Part shown: positions 9,479-21,267 of the stretch, piece after piece
Layout: every line of letters starts with the position of its first letter
Position numbering within the stretch: position 1 is the first letter of the stretch
Assembly (NCBI RefSeq): GCF_014203425.1
Contig: NZ_JACHJC010000001.1
Coordinates: forward strand, 4,366,001 to 4,430,000
DNA length: 64,000 nucleotides
Reading direction: 5' to 3'
From: Micromonospora echinospora
Lineage (GTDB): Bacteria > Actinomycetota > Actinomycetes > Mycobacteriales > Micromonosporaceae
Translations under genes and position numbers: made by a program
Notes under the pieces: generated by a model
Told to the model about the DNA's origin: nothing
Seen by the model: only the letters and a program-made list of their open reading frames with translations
Databases searched by the model: none

Positions 9479-9507
9479 GCCTATGTGCGCCATTCGCGCA
9501 CATAGGC
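9479..9507. terminator. Perfect hairpin downstream of the PBP gene
   Basis: Inverted repeat GCCTATGTGCGC / GCGCACATAGGC, 12 bp perfect with a 5-nt loop. It is unusually AT-containing for this genome. It is the likely PBP terminator, but a protein-binding palindrome is possible. Confidence 0.6.
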
Positions 9508-9837
9508 AACGCCCGCAATTTGCACGGGACTCCATCCACGGTCGGCGATGTTCGCCCTGATCAGGCCCTATTGAAGATCATGGTTGCCTGAAACGACGCG
9601 CACGGCGACGCGCCCGACTGTCAGTCGTTGCCCAGGTCACCCATTGCTCCCGGCTCGCGCGGCGTGTGATTGTGCACCAGCGAGCCGCCGACCCCCGGTG
9701 ACTCGCGACGGTCGATCTGTCGACCCGGAGCCACGCCGGCAGCTCCGGTGACCGGCCGTCACCCTGCCTCGCACCACCGCGCCGCCCGTCCCCACCGGGC
9801 TCCGTGCGGCGCGCCTGTAGAACAGGAGCAAACCCCC
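9508..9837. other. Intergenic stretch before the M4 protease
   Basis: About 330 nt without a supportable gene. It must carry the promoter of the protease gene, but I see no clear -35/-10 pair. The only firm signal is the AGGAG ribosome site at 9824-9828. Confidence 0.5.
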
Positions 9838-11901
9838 GTGAAACTCTCACCTCGCCTCGCCGCGCTCACCGGCGCGGCTGCGGCCGGCGTGATCGCCGCC
9901 GGCACCGCCGCAGCCGTGCAGGCCGCGCCACCCGGGCCCGCCGCCCCCAACCCGGCCCAGGCCCGCGCGGCCGCCGCCGACTCGACTCGCGCGCTGGTCG
10001 CGAACCGCCCCGCCTACCTGCAGGCCGGCGCCGACGACGCGTTCGTCCAGAAGCCGGTCATCTCCTCCGAGGGCACCCAGTACGTGCCGTACGAGCGCAC
10101 CTACAAGGGCCTGCCTGTGGTCGGCGGCGACTTCGTGCTGGCCACCGACTCAGCCGGCAACCTCAAGTACGCCTCGGTCGCGCAGCAGCGGCCGATCGGC
10201 GCCCTCGCCACCACGCCCGCGCTGACCCCGGCCGCCGCCGCGACCACGGCGCGCGCCCAGTTCAAGACGGTCAGCGCGGTCGAGGGCACCACGCTCGTGG
10301 TCTACACGCTCGGCGCCGCACCGGCGCTGGCCTGGGAGACCACGGTGCGCGGCACCAGCGCGGACGGCCCCAGCCGGCTCACCGTCGACGTCGACGCCCG
10401 TACCGGCGCGGTCCTGCGCAAGCAGGAGCACGTGGTACGCGGCACCGGCACCGGTGCCTGGAACGGGCCCAGCCCGCTCACGCTCAACACCACCCAGTCG
10501 GGCTCCACGTACACCATGAAGGACCCGACCGTCACCAACCTGAGCTGCCAGGACTCGGCGAACAACACCACGTTCAGCGGCTCCGACGACGTGTGGGGCA
10601 ACGGCACCGCCACCAACAAGGAGACCGGCTGCGTCGACGCGCTGTTCTCCGCGCAGACCGAGCACAAGATGCTCGCCCAGTGGCTGGGCCGCAATGGTGC
10701 CAACGGCAACGGTGGCTACTGGCCGATCCGGGTGGGCCTCAACGACCAGAACGCCTACTACGACGGCAGCCAGGTGCAGATCGGCAAGAACACCGCCGGC
10801 CAGTGGATCGGCTCGCTGGACGTGGTGGCGCACGAGATCGGCCACGGCATCGACGACAACACCCCCGGCGGCATCTCCGGCGGCGGCACCCAGGAGTTCG
10901 TGGCGGACACGTTCGGCGCGGCCACCGAGTGGTTCGCCAACGAGCCGTCCAGCTACGACGCGCCGGACTTCCTGGTCGGCGAGAAGATCAACCTGGTCGG
11001 CTCCGGCCCGATCCGCAACATGTACAACCCGTCGGCGCTCGGCGACCCGAACTGCTACTCCAGCAGCATCCCGTCGACCGAGGTGCACGCCGCGGCCGGG
11101 CCGGGCAACCACTGGTTCTACCTGCTGGCGAACGGCAGCAGCCCGACCAACGGGCAGCCGTCCAGTTCGACCTGCAACAGCAGCAGCGTGACCGGTCTGG
11201 GCATCCAGAAGGCCATCAAGATCATGTACAACGCCATGCTGCTGAAGACCTCGTCCTCGTCCTACCTGAAGTACCGCGTCTGGACGTTGCAGGCGGCGAA
11301 GAACCTCTACCCGAGCAGCTGCGCCGAGTTCAATGCGGTCAAGGCGGCCTGGGCGGCGGTCAGCGTACCGGCCCAGTCGGGTGAGCCGACCTGCGCCGGC
11401 GGCACCCCGACGCCCACGCCGACGGCCACCACCACCCCGCCGTCGGGCGGCTGCTCCGGCAACAAGCTCGCCAACCCCGGCTTCGAGTCGGGCAACGTGA
11501 GCTGGACCGCCTCGTCCGGCGTCATCACCACCGACAGCGGCCAGGCGGCACACGGCGGCTCGTACAAGGCGTGGCTGAACGGGTACGGCTCGTCGCACAC
11601 CGACACGTTGAGCCAGTCGGTGACGATCCCGGCCGGCTGCCGGGCGACACTGAGCTTCTGGCTGCACATCGACAGCGCGGAGACGACCACGAGCACCGCG
11701 TACGACAAGCTCACCGTCAAGGCCGGCAGCACCACGCTGGCCACCTACTCCAACCTGAACAAGGCCACCGGCTACGTGCAGCGGTCCTTCGACGTCTCGT
11801 CGCTGGCCGGCACCACGGCGACCATCTCGTTCAGCGGCGTGGAGGACAGCTCTCTGCAGACGTCCTTCGTCGTCGACGACACCGCGGTCACCCTGAGCTG
11901 A
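9838..11901 (+). CDS. Secreted M4-family (thermolysin-like) metalloprotease
   Basis: About 687 residues. A signal peptide (KLSPRLAALTGAAAAGVIAAG, probable cleavage after VQAA) is followed by an FTP/PepSY-type propeptide (to about residue 220), then the catalytic domain with the zinc motif H332-EIG-H336 and third ligand E353 (GGTQEFVADTFGA). The His near the end (STEVHAAAGPGNHWFYLL) fits the M4 active site. After a short Thr/Pro linker (TPTPTATTTPP) a C-terminal beta-sandwich module (ANPGFESGNVSW) resembles carbohydrate-binding domains. The GTG start has AGGAG 9 nt upstream. Extracellular protein degradation is the expected role. Confidence 0.93.
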   Translation: MKLSPRLAALTGAAAAGVIAAGTAAAVQAAPPGPAAPNPAQARAAAADSTRALVANRPAYLQAGADDAFVQKPVISSEGTQYVPYERTYKGLPVVGGDFVLATDSAGNLKYASVAQQRPIGALATTPALTPAAAATTARAQFKTVSAVEGTTLVVYTLGAAPALAWETTVRGTSADGPSRLTVDVDARTGAVLRKQEHVVRGTGTGAWNGPSPLTLNTTQSGSTYTMKDPTVTNLSCQDSANNTTFSGSDDVWGNGTATNKETGCVDALFSAQTEHKMLAQWLGRNGANGNGGYWPIRVGLNDQNAYYDGSQVQIGKNTAGQWIGSLDVVAHEIGHGIDDNTPGGISGGGTQEFVADTFGAATEWFANEPSSYDAPDFLVGEKINLVGSGPIRNMYNPSALGDPNCYSSSIPSTEVHAAAGPGNHWFYLLANGSSPTNGQPSSSTCNSSSVTGLGIQKAIKIMYNAMLLKTSSSSYLKYRVWTLQAAKNLYPSSCAEFNAVKAAWAAVSVPAQSGEPTCAGGTPTPTPTATTTPPSGGCSGNKLANPGFESGNVSWTASSGVITTDSGQAAHGGSYKAWLNGYGSSHTDTLSQSVTIPAGCRATLSFWLHIDSAETTTSTAYDKLTVKAGSTTLATYSNLNKATGYVQRSFDVSSLAGTTATISFSGVEDSSLQTSFVVDDTAVTLS

Positions 11902-11913
11902 CCGTGGCGTAGC

Positions 11914-11947
11914 GCGGCCGGTCGTCGTCCTCCCGGCGGCCGGCCGC
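11914..11947. terminator. Possible bidirectional terminator
   Basis: GCGGCCGG and CCGGCCGC flank an 18-nt spacer between the convergent protease and YbaB genes. The long loop makes this a modest candidate. Confidence 0.35.
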
Positions 11948-11956
11948 CTCGTCGTC

Positions 11957-12406
11957 TCAGGCCGGGCGCCCGGCCCGGGACGAGGTGCCGCGGTCGCGGT
12001 GGATCCGGGCGGCCGCCTCGTGCATCGCGCGGCCGAACAGCTCGGCCTGGTCGCCCATGCTGCCGAGCCGGGCGGCGAGCGCGTCGGCGTCGGCTCGCGC
12101 CGACGCGCTGACCTGGGCGTCCAGCTCGGACAGCGCGGCGTTGGCGGCGGCGACGAGGTGTCCGCTGAGGACGTCGAGGGGCTCGCCGGCCAGCTCCGGG
12201 TCGATCGTCACGGAATCCAGCCGGCCACCCTGGACGGCGACCGCGCGGACCCGCCCACCGGCCGCAGTGCCCTCGGCGCGCAGCAGGTCGGCCGGTTCGC
12301 CGTCGGCGTGCACCGAGGCCCGGGAGCGCATCGAGGTGAGCGCCTGCTGCGTGCGGGTCAGCAGCTCGTCGAGGCTCGCGGCCGCCGAGAACGGGTCGTT
12401 GGTCAT
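11957..12406 (-). CDS. YbaB/EbfC-family DNA-binding protein
   Basis: About 149 residues. The pattern is an N-terminal helix, a central GRVRAVAVQGGRLDSVTIDPEL strand pair and a C-terminal helix, as in YbaB/EbfC nucleoid-associated proteins that bind DNA as dimers. Actinobacteria carry several such paralogues; this one is not beside dnaX/recR, so it is an accessory copy. It converges on the M4 protease gene, which ends 55 nt away. Confidence 0.8.
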   Translation of the reverse strand: MTNDPFSAAASLDELLTRTQQALTSMRSRASVHADGEPADLLRAEGTAAGGRVRAVAVQGGRLDSVTIDPELAGEPLDVLSGHLVAAANAALSELDAQVSASARADADALAARLGSMGDQAELFGRAMHEAAARIHRDRGTSSRAGRPA

Positions 12407-12552
12407 ATCCGCGCTTTCTTCACGTCTTAGCCGATCATCGTGACCCTAACAACCGGCTCCGACGAATCGCGGTCACCGGCCGTCGCGGGCCGCGTCCCGG
12501 CGCCGGGAGCAGGCCGGACACCGGCGACACGGCGTGTCGCGGACGGCCGGAA

Positions 12553-12578
12553 GCCCGGCCGGGACGAACCGGCCGGGC
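12553..12578 (-). terminator. Hairpin terminator of the Rpf-like gene
   Basis: Perfect 10-bp inverted repeat GCCCGGCCGG / CCGGCCGGGC with a 6-nt loop, 12 nt past the stop codon on the minus strand. Confidence 0.7.
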
Positions 12579-12590
12579 GTCCGGATCAGG

Positions 12591-13410
<820 letters not shown>

Positions 13411-13571
13411 TAGGCGTTTCCGGCCCACGGTGTCCACGAATGCGAACGGAACCGACGCTATGGACGGTTTATGACGATCGCCCACTTCTTGTGACCCTGT
13501 TCACCCGGCCGGGCTACCACCTGTGGAGCTACGGTGGCAGGGCTGAGCAAGATCACGGGAGGGCGGGACGG

Positions 13572-15134
13572 ATGACCGATCGCGGACACGAGCTGACCTT
13601 CGGCAGCTTCATCACCCCCGCCGCCGGGCAGCCCGACCAGGTGGTGGCGCTGGCCACGCTCTGCGAACAGGTCGGGCTGGACCTTGTCACGTTCCAGGAC
13701 CACCCGTACCAGCCGGGCTTCCTGGACACCTGGACGCTGATGTCCTACGTGGCCGCCGCCACCGAGCGCATCCGCCTGGCCGGCAACGTGCTCAACCTGC
13801 CGCTGCGCCAGCCGGTGGTGCTGGCCCGCAGCGTGGCCAGCCTGGACCTGCTCACCGGCGGACGAGTCGAGCTGGGACTCGGCGCGGGCGCGTTCTGGGA
13901 CGCGATCGAGGCGACGGGCGGGCGGCGCCTGTCCCCCGGCGCGGCGGTCGAGGCCCTGGACGAGGCGATCCGGGTGATCCGCGAGGTGTGGGACACCGAC
14001 CGGCGCGGCATGATCCGGGTCGACGGCGAGCACTACCGGGTGGTCGGCGCCAAGCGCGGCCCGGCGCCCGCGCATCAGGTGGGCATCTGGGTCGGCGCGT
14101 ACAAGCCGCGCATGCTCCGTCTGGTCGGCCGCGCCGCCGACGGCTGGCTGCCCTCCCTGTCCTACCTGCCCAAGGGACCGGACGAGCTGCCCGCCCTGAA
14201 CGCGCTCGTCGACGAGGGCGCTCAGGCCGCCGGGCGCGACCCGGCCGAGATCCGCCGCATGCTCAACGTGAACGGCACGTTCGCCCGCTCGTCGGCCGGC
14301 TTCCTGGCCGGTCCGCCGGAGCAGTGGGTGGAGGAGTTGGCCGGGCTCACGCTGGAGCACGGCGTCACCACGTTCATCCTCGGCAGCGACGAACCGCGCG
14401 CGATCCAGATCTTCGCCCAGGAGGTCGCGCCCGCGGTGCGGGAGCTGGTCGCCGCCGAGCGCACCGCGCCGGGCAGCGGCGCCCGCGCGGTCGCCGACGA
14501 GACGGCCGCCACCGGCGGCCCGGCCACGCTGGCGGTCACCCCCACCCCAGACCCGGGGGTACGCCTGAGCGCGCGCCGCCCCTGGGACGAGTCGACCCGG
14601 CCGACCGCCCCGCCGCCACCGGCCGGACAGGTCTACCCGGCCCGGGGACAGGCCGCCGGGCAGCACCTGGTGGACGTGCACGACCATCTGCGCCAGGAGC
14701 TGGCCCAGGTGCGCGACCTGCTGGAACAGGTCAAGCGAGGCACTGTCTCGCCGGGCCGGGCGCGGGCCGCGCTGAACGAGATGACCATGCGGCAGAACAA
14801 CTGGACGCTCGGGGCGTACTGCGCGGCGTACTGCACCATGGTCACCCAGCACCACGGGCTGGAGGACGCCTCGATCTTCCCGCACCTGCGCCGCTCCGAG
14901 GCAGGGCTGGCGGCCGTGCTGGACCGCCTCGAGGAGGAGCACGTGGTGATCCACGGCGTGGTGGAGAGCGTCGACCGGGCGCTCGTGGAGCTGGTCCGGC
15001 GGCCCGGCGACTTCACCGAACTCCAGGAGGCGGTGGACCTGCTCACCGACACGCTGCTGTCGCACCTGTCGTACGAGGAGCACCAGATCGTCGAGCCACT
15101 GGCCCGGCACGGTTTCTTCCCCGGCCAGCTGTGA
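13572..15134 (+). CDS. Luciferase-like F420/FMN oxidoreductase fused to a hemerythrin domain
   Basis: About 520 residues. Residues 1-300 are an LLM-class (bacterial luciferase-like) TIM barrel (TFGSFITPAAGQPDQVVALA, FQDHPYQPGFLDTW, AGNVLNLPLRQPVVLARS, GGRVELGLGAGAF). Residues about 300-370 form a Pro/Ala-rich linker. The last about 150 residues are a hemerythrin/HHE four-helix domain with di-iron-type residues (HDHLRQEL, TQHHGLEDASIFPHL, EEEHVVIHGVV, SYEEHQIVEPL). Coupling a flavin oxidoreductase to an O2/NO-sensing or O2-storing iron domain suggests redox-controlled activity. GGGAGGG precedes the ATG at 13572; the 5'-extended frame has no homology. Confidence 0.88.
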   Translation: MTDRGHELTFGSFITPAAGQPDQVVALATLCEQVGLDLVTFQDHPYQPGFLDTWTLMSYVAAATERIRLAGNVLNLPLRQPVVLARSVASLDLLTGGRVELGLGAGAFWDAIEATGGRRLSPGAAVEALDEAIRVIREVWDTDRRGMIRVDGEHYRVVGAKRGPAPAHQVGIWVGAYKPRMLRLVGRAADGWLPSLSYLPKGPDELPALNALVDEGAQAAGRDPAEIRRMLNVNGTFARSSAGFLAGPPEQWVEELAGLTLEHGVTTFILGSDEPRAIQIFAQEVAPAVRELVAAERTAPGSGARAVADETAATGGPATLAVTPTPDPGVRLSARRPWDESTRPTAPPPPAGQVYPARGQAAGQHLVDVHDHLRQELAQVRDLLEQVKRGTVSPGRARAALNEMTMRQNNWTLGAYCAAYCTMVTQHHGLEDASIFPHLRRSEAGLAAVLDRLEEEHVVIHGVVESVDRALVELVRRPGDFTELQEAVDLLTDTLLSHLSYEEHQIVEPLARHGFFPGQL

Positions 15135-15139
15135 GGTAG

Positions 15140-15163
15140 CTGACTTCTGGTTTCCTAAGTCAG
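15140..15163. promoter_or_regulatory. Palindromic operator candidate before the HxlR gene
   Basis: Perfect inverted repeat CTGACTT-N10-AAGTCAG, 17 nt before the ATG of the HxlR regulator. Its position fits autoregulation, which is inferred from placement only. Confidence 0.45.
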
Positions 15164-15180
15164 GGGGTACCGTCAACGTC

Positions 15181-15657
15181 ATGACGGACCTCCTGGCGCA
15201 GCGTGACTCCTGGTCCACCGCCAACTGCTCGATCGCCCGGGCGCTGGAGGTGGTCGGCAACCGCACCACGCTGCTCCTGCTGCGGGAGGCGTCATTCGGC
15301 ACCCGCCGCTTCGACGACTTCGCCCGGCGGGTCGGCGTCAGCGAGCCCGTCGCCGCCACCCGGCTCAAGCAGCTCGTCGCCGACGGGCTGCTCGACCGGC
15401 GCCCCTACCGCGAGCCCGGGCAGCGCACCCGCGACGAGTACGTGCTCACGGCCAAGGGCAGCGACCTCATCCCGGTGCTCGTCGCGCTGCGGCAGTGGGG
15501 CGACACGTACGCCGCCGACGAGGCGGGCCCGGCGGTCCGGGTGGCCCACGACGAGTGCGGCGCTGCCGTGCACGCCCGGCTGCGCTGCGACGCCGGGCAC
15601 GACGTACCGCCCGGCGAGCTGGCCGTGCTGCCCGGTCCGGGCCTGCTGTCCGCCTGA
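15181..15657 (+). CDS. HxlR-family transcriptional regulator
   Basis: About 158 residues. It has the HxlR winged-helix pattern: NCSIARALEVVGNRTTLLLLREASFG, RFDDFARRVGVSEPVAATRLKQL (recognition helix) and the wing DRRPYREPGQRTRDEYVLTAKG. The typical early Cys is present (NCSIA), a possible redox or electrophile sensor. A C-terminal extension beyond the usual about 110 residues is seen in many actinobacterial members. It is 32 nt upstream of an SDR gene, its probable target. Confidence 0.88.
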   Translation: MTDLLAQRDSWSTANCSIARALEVVGNRTTLLLLREASFGTRRFDDFARRVGVSEPVAATRLKQLVADGLLDRRPYREPGQRTRDEYVLTAKGSDLIPVLVALRQWGDTYAADEAGPAVRVAHDECGAAVHARLRCDAGHDVPPGELAVLPGPGLLSA

Positions 15658-15689
15658 CCTCCCTTCCTCACCACCTCTCGGAGCGAGAC

Positions 15690-16400
15690 ATGAAGATCGC
15701 TGGAAGCACCGCCCTGGTCACCGGCGCCAACCGTGGCTTCGGCCGGCACCTGGCCGCCGAACTCGTCGCGCGCGGCGCCACCGTCTGGGCCGGCGCGCGC
15801 AACCCGGACACCGTGAACCTGCCCGGCGTCACCCCGGTACGCCTCGACATCACCGACCCCGCGTCGGTGGCCGCCGCCGCCGAGCGGGCCGGGGACGTGA
15901 CGCTGCTGGTCAACAACGCCGGCGTGAGCACCGGCGCCGACCTGCTCGACGGGGATCTCGCGCAGATCCGGCTGGAGCTGGAGACGCACTACCTCGGCAC
16001 ACTGTCGGTGGTACGCGCGTTCGCGCCCCGGATCGCGGCGAACGGCGGCGGGACGATCCTGAACGTCCTGTCCGCGCTGTCCTGGTTCACGTTCCCCGGC
16101 ATCGGCGCGTACGGCGCGGCCAAGGCCGCCGAATGGTCGATGACGAACGCGCTGCGCCTGGAGCTGGCCGGCCGGGGCGTCCGCGTCGCAGGGCTGCACG
16201 TGGGCTACATGGACACCGAGATGGCCTCCGCCGTGCCCGGCCCGAAGTCCGACCCGGCGGAGGTCGCCCGGCTCGCTGTCGACGGCGTCGAGGCCGACAG
16301 CTACGAGATCCTGGCCGACGACGTGGCCCGCCGGGTCCAGGCCGGCCTGTCCGGCGGAGTGGCCGCGCTCTACCCCGCGCTATGCCGACCCCCGGCGTGA
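15690..16400 (+). CDS. Short-chain dehydrogenase/reductase
   Basis: About 236 residues of the classical SDR fold: TGANRGFGR (NAD(P) loop), LLVNNAGVST, the catalytic Ser region NVLSALSW and the Y-x-x-x-K pair in GAYGAAK. It likely reduces a carbonyl or oxidises an alcohol; the substrate is unknown. It is probably co-transcribed with the HxlR regulator. The start ATG has GGAG just upstream. The stop codon lies inside the first palindromic repeat of the downstream cluster. Confidence 0.88.
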   Translation: MKIAGSTALVTGANRGFGRHLAAELVARGATVWAGARNPDTVNLPGVTPVRLDITDPASVAAAAERAGDVTLLVNNAGVSTGADLLDGDLAQIRLELETHYLGTLSVVRAFAPRIAANGGGTILNVLSALSWFTFPGIGAYGAAKAAEWSMTNALRLELAGRGVRVAGLHVGYMDTEMASAVPGPKSDPAEVARLAVDGVEADSYEILADDVARRVQAGLSGGVAALYPALCRPPA

Positions 16401-16478
16401 TCCACACCAGCTCGGCGAGGTGGCGGGGTCAGAGCCCGTCGGATGCGCCACTTCGACGCAATAGTGTCGATCAAGCAG
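16397..16478. repeat. Palindromic repeat, copy A
   Basis: About 80-nt imperfect palindrome: ATCCACACCAGCTCGGCGAG on the left and a partly degraded right arm ending AATAGTGTCGATCAAG. It overlaps the SDR stop codon. Confidence 0.7.
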
Positions 16479-16717
16479 CAGCCACGACAACCGCTCGGAC
16501 ACAGCCGATCAGCAGCCGCCGATATGAGCCCGACATCAGCCGGCGCCCGCCTCGCGGCGCTCCGCCACAACCACCCCGACCCACACCATCCATCCGGACC
16601 GCCCTTCCGACGCGGGCGGGCGCCGCAGGCCACCCCACCAGGGCACCCACTCACCCAGCGCCCGCCCTGGGCATCCCTCCACCTGGGATCGATCTTCCTC
16701 ATTCTGGGAAACCCAGC

Positions 16718-16798
16718 GTGATCGACACCAGCTCGCCGGGGTGGCGGGGTCAGAGCGCGTCCGACACCACCACCTCGGCGAGCTGGTGTGGATCAAGC
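16718..16798. repeat. Palindromic repeat, copy B
   Basis: Best-preserved copy: left arm GATCGACACCAGCTCGCCGG, right arm CCTCGGCGAGCTGGTGTGGATC. The 239 nt between copies A and B hold no gene I can support. Confidence 0.75.
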
Positions 16799-16869
16799 AG
16801 CGGCCAGCCGCTCGCACGAGCGCGCCGAAGGACTGACCCGACAACCGTCCGACCATCGACTTCCCGAAC

Positions 16870-16949
16870 GTGATCGACACCAGCTCGCCGAGGTGGCGGT
16901 AGCGGAGGCATGCCGACACCGCCACCTCGGCGTAATGGAGTCGATCAAG
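16870..16949. repeat. Palindromic repeat, copy C
   Basis: Left arm GATCGACACCAGCTCGCCGA, right arm CCACCTCGGCGTAATGGAGT then CGATCAAG. It lies between the convergent SDR and htpG genes, so the cluster could act as a bidirectional terminator. Confidence 0.75.
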
Positions 16950-17010
16950 CCAGCCGGCCAGGTCGGGCCGGGCTAGCCGGGCCAGGTCAAGCCAGCCGGG
17001 TCGCGTCGGG

Positions 17011-18903
<1,893 letters not shown>

Positions 18904-18991
18904 ACCGACTCCCTTCGCTCTGGCGGCTCCTACGGCGAAAGGATACGAGGGGTCACCGCTGCGGTACGCACCGGCCGCCCCGGAATTCGAC

Positions 18992-19002
18992 TGGTACAAC
19001 CA
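18992..19002 (+). promoter_or_regulatory. FadR-type GntR operator upstream of the GntR gene
   Basis: TGGTACAACCA matches the FadR-subfamily consensus TGGT-N3-ACCA exactly and extends to CTGGT-ACA-ACCAG. It lies 38 nt before the ATG of a FadR-type regulator, so autoregulation is likely. Confidence 0.65.
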
Positions 19003-19040
19003 GTTGACGGGTTGACGTGCGCGGGGCCACACTGCTGCGC

Positions 19041-19772
19041 ATGACCTTCGATCCCGCGCCCCGCGTGTCGGTCTCCGACCACGTCTTCGGCCGGCTGCGC
19101 GACGCGATCGTCTCCGGCCGGTACGCGCCGGACGAGACGCTGCCCGGCGAGCGGGAACTGGCCGGCGCGTTCGCCGTCAACCGGCACGCGGTCCGGGAGG
19201 CGCTGCGCCGCCTGCAACAGCTCGGCCTGGTCCGGGTCAGCCAGGGCGGCGCGACCCGGGTGCTCGACTGGCGGGTGCACGCCGGGCTGGACCTGGCGCT
19301 GTCCCTGGCCCGCTCCGGCGACGTACTCCCGGTGGAGACGCTGGTGCGCGACATGCTGGAGATGCGGGCCTGCGTCGGGATCGACGCGGCCCGGCTCTGC
19401 GCCGAGCGCGGCGACGCGGCCGTCGTCGCCGCGGTGGTCCGGGCCGCCGAGGAGTACGGCGACCTGGCCCCCGACCTGGACCTGATGAACGAGGCGAACA
19501 TCGCCATCTGGCGGCTGGTCGTGCGCGGCAGCGGGAACACCGCCTACCAGCTCGCCTTCAACAGCCTGGTGGCCGGCACGTTCGCGGTCGGCGACGTCCC
19601 CCCGGACGCCCGCGCGGCCGAACTGCTGAACGTCGCCGGGCACCGCCGTCTCGCCGCCTCGATCGCCTCCGGTCAGGGCGCGGCGGCGGCCCGGCACGCC
19701 CGGGAGCTGCTGACCGCGCCGGTCACCACCACCCCCACCCCCACCACCTCCGGAAGGGAAGCGCGCGCATGA
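19041..19772 (+). CDS. FadR/GntR-family transcriptional regulator
   Basis: About 243 residues. The N-terminal winged helix has the GntR signature (RLRDAIVSGRYAPDETLPGERELAGAF, VNRHAVREALRRLQQLGLVRV). The C-terminal all-helical FCD domain (about 85-220) would bind a small acid. A matching operator lies upstream. The gene overlaps the sterol-desaturase-like gene by 4 nt (ATGA), so regulator, desaturase and lysoplasmalogenase form one operon. The lipid-related neighbours hint at a lipid or fatty-acid ligand (inference). Confidence 0.88.
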   Translation: MTFDPAPRVSVSDHVFGRLRDAIVSGRYAPDETLPGERELAGAFAVNRHAVREALRRLQQLGLVRVSQGGATRVLDWRVHAGLDLALSLARSGDVLPVETLVRDMLEMRACVGIDAARLCAERGDAAVVAAVVRAAEEYGDLAPDLDLMNEANIAIWRLVVRGSGNTAYQLAFNSLVAGTFAVGDVPPDARAAELLNVAGHRRLAASIASGQGAAAARHARELLTAPVTTTPTPTTSGREARA

Positions 19773-20596
19773 TCCCCGCCGTGCTGTACGCCGTCCCGGC
19801 GTTCCTGCTCCTGATCGTCGTCGAGGCGGTCTCCTACCGCTTCCTGCCTGACGACGACGAACGCGGCTACGAGCTGCGCGACACCACCACCAGCCTGTCG
19901 ATGGGGCTGGGCAGCCAGATCATCGGCTTCCCGTGGAAGCTGCTCACTGTCGGCCTCTTCGCGGCGCTGTGGACCGTCGCGCCGGTACAGCTGTCCCCCG
20001 GCGACTGGTGGACCTGGGTGATCCTGTTCTTCGCCGACGACCTGGCCTACTACTGGTTCCACCGCTCGCACCACGAGGTACGCGTGCTCTGGGCGAGCCA
20101 CGTGGTGCACCACTCCAGCGTCCACTACAACCTGTCGACGGCGTTGCGGCAGAGCTGGACGCCGATGACCTCGCTGCCGTTCTGGCTGGCGCTGGCGCTG
20201 CTCGGCATCCCGCCGTGGATGATCTTCCTCCAGCAGTCGGTCAGCCTGCTCTACCAGTTCTTCCTGCACACCGAGCGGATCAAGGTGCTGCCCCGGCCGA
20301 TCGAGTGGATCTTCAACACGCCGTCGCACCACCGGGTGCACCACGGCTCGAACACCGAGTACCTGGACCGCAACTACGGCGGCATCCTGATCATCTGGGA
20401 CCGGCTGTTCGGCACGTTCGAGCCGGAGCGGGCCACCGCGCGCTACGGGCTGACCAAGAACATCGGCACCTACAACCCGCTGCGGGTGGCCACCCACGAG
20501 TTCGCCGCGATCTGGTCCGACGTACGCCGGGCAAGCTCCTGGCGACACCGCCTCGGCTACCTGTTCGGCCGTCCCGGCTGGCAGCCGGTCCGATGA
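19769..20596 (+). CDS. Sterol desaturase / fatty acid hydroxylase superfamily membrane enzyme
   Basis: About 275 residues with several hydrophobic segments (about 5-22, 50-75, 85-100, 140-170). The di-iron histidine clusters of the superfamily are complete: [16 protein letters not shown], and HHRVHHG followed by the conserved [16 protein letters not shown]. Family members hydroxylate or desaturate membrane lipids, carotenoids or alkylglycerols using O2. It is translationally coupled to the regulator upstream and to the lysoplasmalogenase-like gene downstream, which suggests ether-lipid chemistry. Confidence 0.9.
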   Translation: MIPAVLYAVPAFLLLIVVEAVSYRFLPDDDERGYELRDTTTSLSMGLGSQIIGFPWKLLTVGLFAALWTVAPVQLSPGDWWTWVILFFADDLAYYWFHRSHHEVRVLWASHVVHHSSVHYNLSTALRQSWTPMTSLPFWLALALLGIPPWMIFLQQSVSLLYQFFLHTERIKVLPRPIEWIFNTPSHHRVHHGSNTEYLDRNYGGILIIWDRLFGTFEPERATARYGLTKNIGTYNPLRVATHEFAAIWSDVRRASSWRHRLGYLFGRPGWQPVR

Positions 20597-21267
20597 GGCG
20601 CTCCTGGCTGCTGCCCCTGTTCGGGCTGGTCGCCGCCGTCGAACTGGTCGGGGTCGCGCTGGACTCGACAGTGCTCCAGTGGCTGGCCAAGCCGCTGCTG
20701 GCGCCGGTGCTGCTGGCGTACCTCTGGGCGCACCGGCGCCGGGTGGACGCGGTGGCGGTCGGCCTGGTCGCCGCCACGGCCGGCGACGTCGCCCTGCTCC
20801 TGCCGGGCGACACCGCGTTCCTGGCCGGAATGGGGTTCTTCCTGGTCACCCAGGTCGCGTTCATCACCGCATTCGTGCGGCACCGTCGTGCGCCGGCCCT
20901 GGCGTGGGCCGGCTACCTGCTCGCCTGGGCCGGCGCGAACGCGCTGCTGTGGGGCATGCTCGGGCCGCTGCGAGTGCCGGTGCTCGGCTACAGCCTGGCA
21001 CTGTGCCTGATGGCCGCCGCCGCCACCGGGGTGTCGGCGCGGGTCGCCGCGGGCGGCGCGTTCTTCCTCGTCTCCGACCTGCTCATCGGCGTGGGCGCGG
21101 CCGGGGTCGAGCTGCCCGGGCGGGGCCTGCTGGTGATGGTCACCTACTGCGCGGCGCTGCTGCTGATCACCACCGGCTGGGTGACCGCGACCCGCCCGGC
21201 GACCGGTCCGCAGCCGCCGCCCGCGGGTACCCTGCTCACGTGGCCAGGGAGAACGGGCGCAAGCTGA
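20593..21267 (+). CDS. Lysoplasmalogenase-like (YhhN/TMEM86) membrane protein
   Basis: About 224 residues with about 7-8 hydrophobic helices. Family hallmarks are [12 protein letters not shown], the Asp in [11 protein letters not shown] and SDLLIGVG near the C-terminus. YhhN/TMEM86 proteins hydrolyse the vinyl-ether bond of lysoplasmalogens. It starts in a 4-nt ATGA overlap with the desaturase gene, and its 3' end overlaps smpB by 28 nt. Together with the upstream alkylglycerol-hydroxylase-like enzyme it points to ether-lipid turnover. Confidence 0.85.
   Translation: MRRSWLLPLFGLVAAVELVGVALDSTVLQWLAKPLLAPVLLAYLWAHRRRVDAVAVGLVAATAGDVALLLPGDTAFLAGMGFFLVTQVAFITAFVRHRRAPALAWAGYLLAWAGANALLWGMLGPLRVPVLGYSLALCLMAAAATGVSARVAAGGAFFLVSDLLIGVGAAGVELPGRGLLVMVTYCAALLLITTGWVTATRPATGPQPPPAGTLLTWPGRTGAS

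Noticed and set aside
9510..9560. Possible degenerate copy of the GATCTTGCA palindrome
   Set aside because: Only a fragment (CAATTTGCACGGGA) resembles an arm and no partner arm was found.
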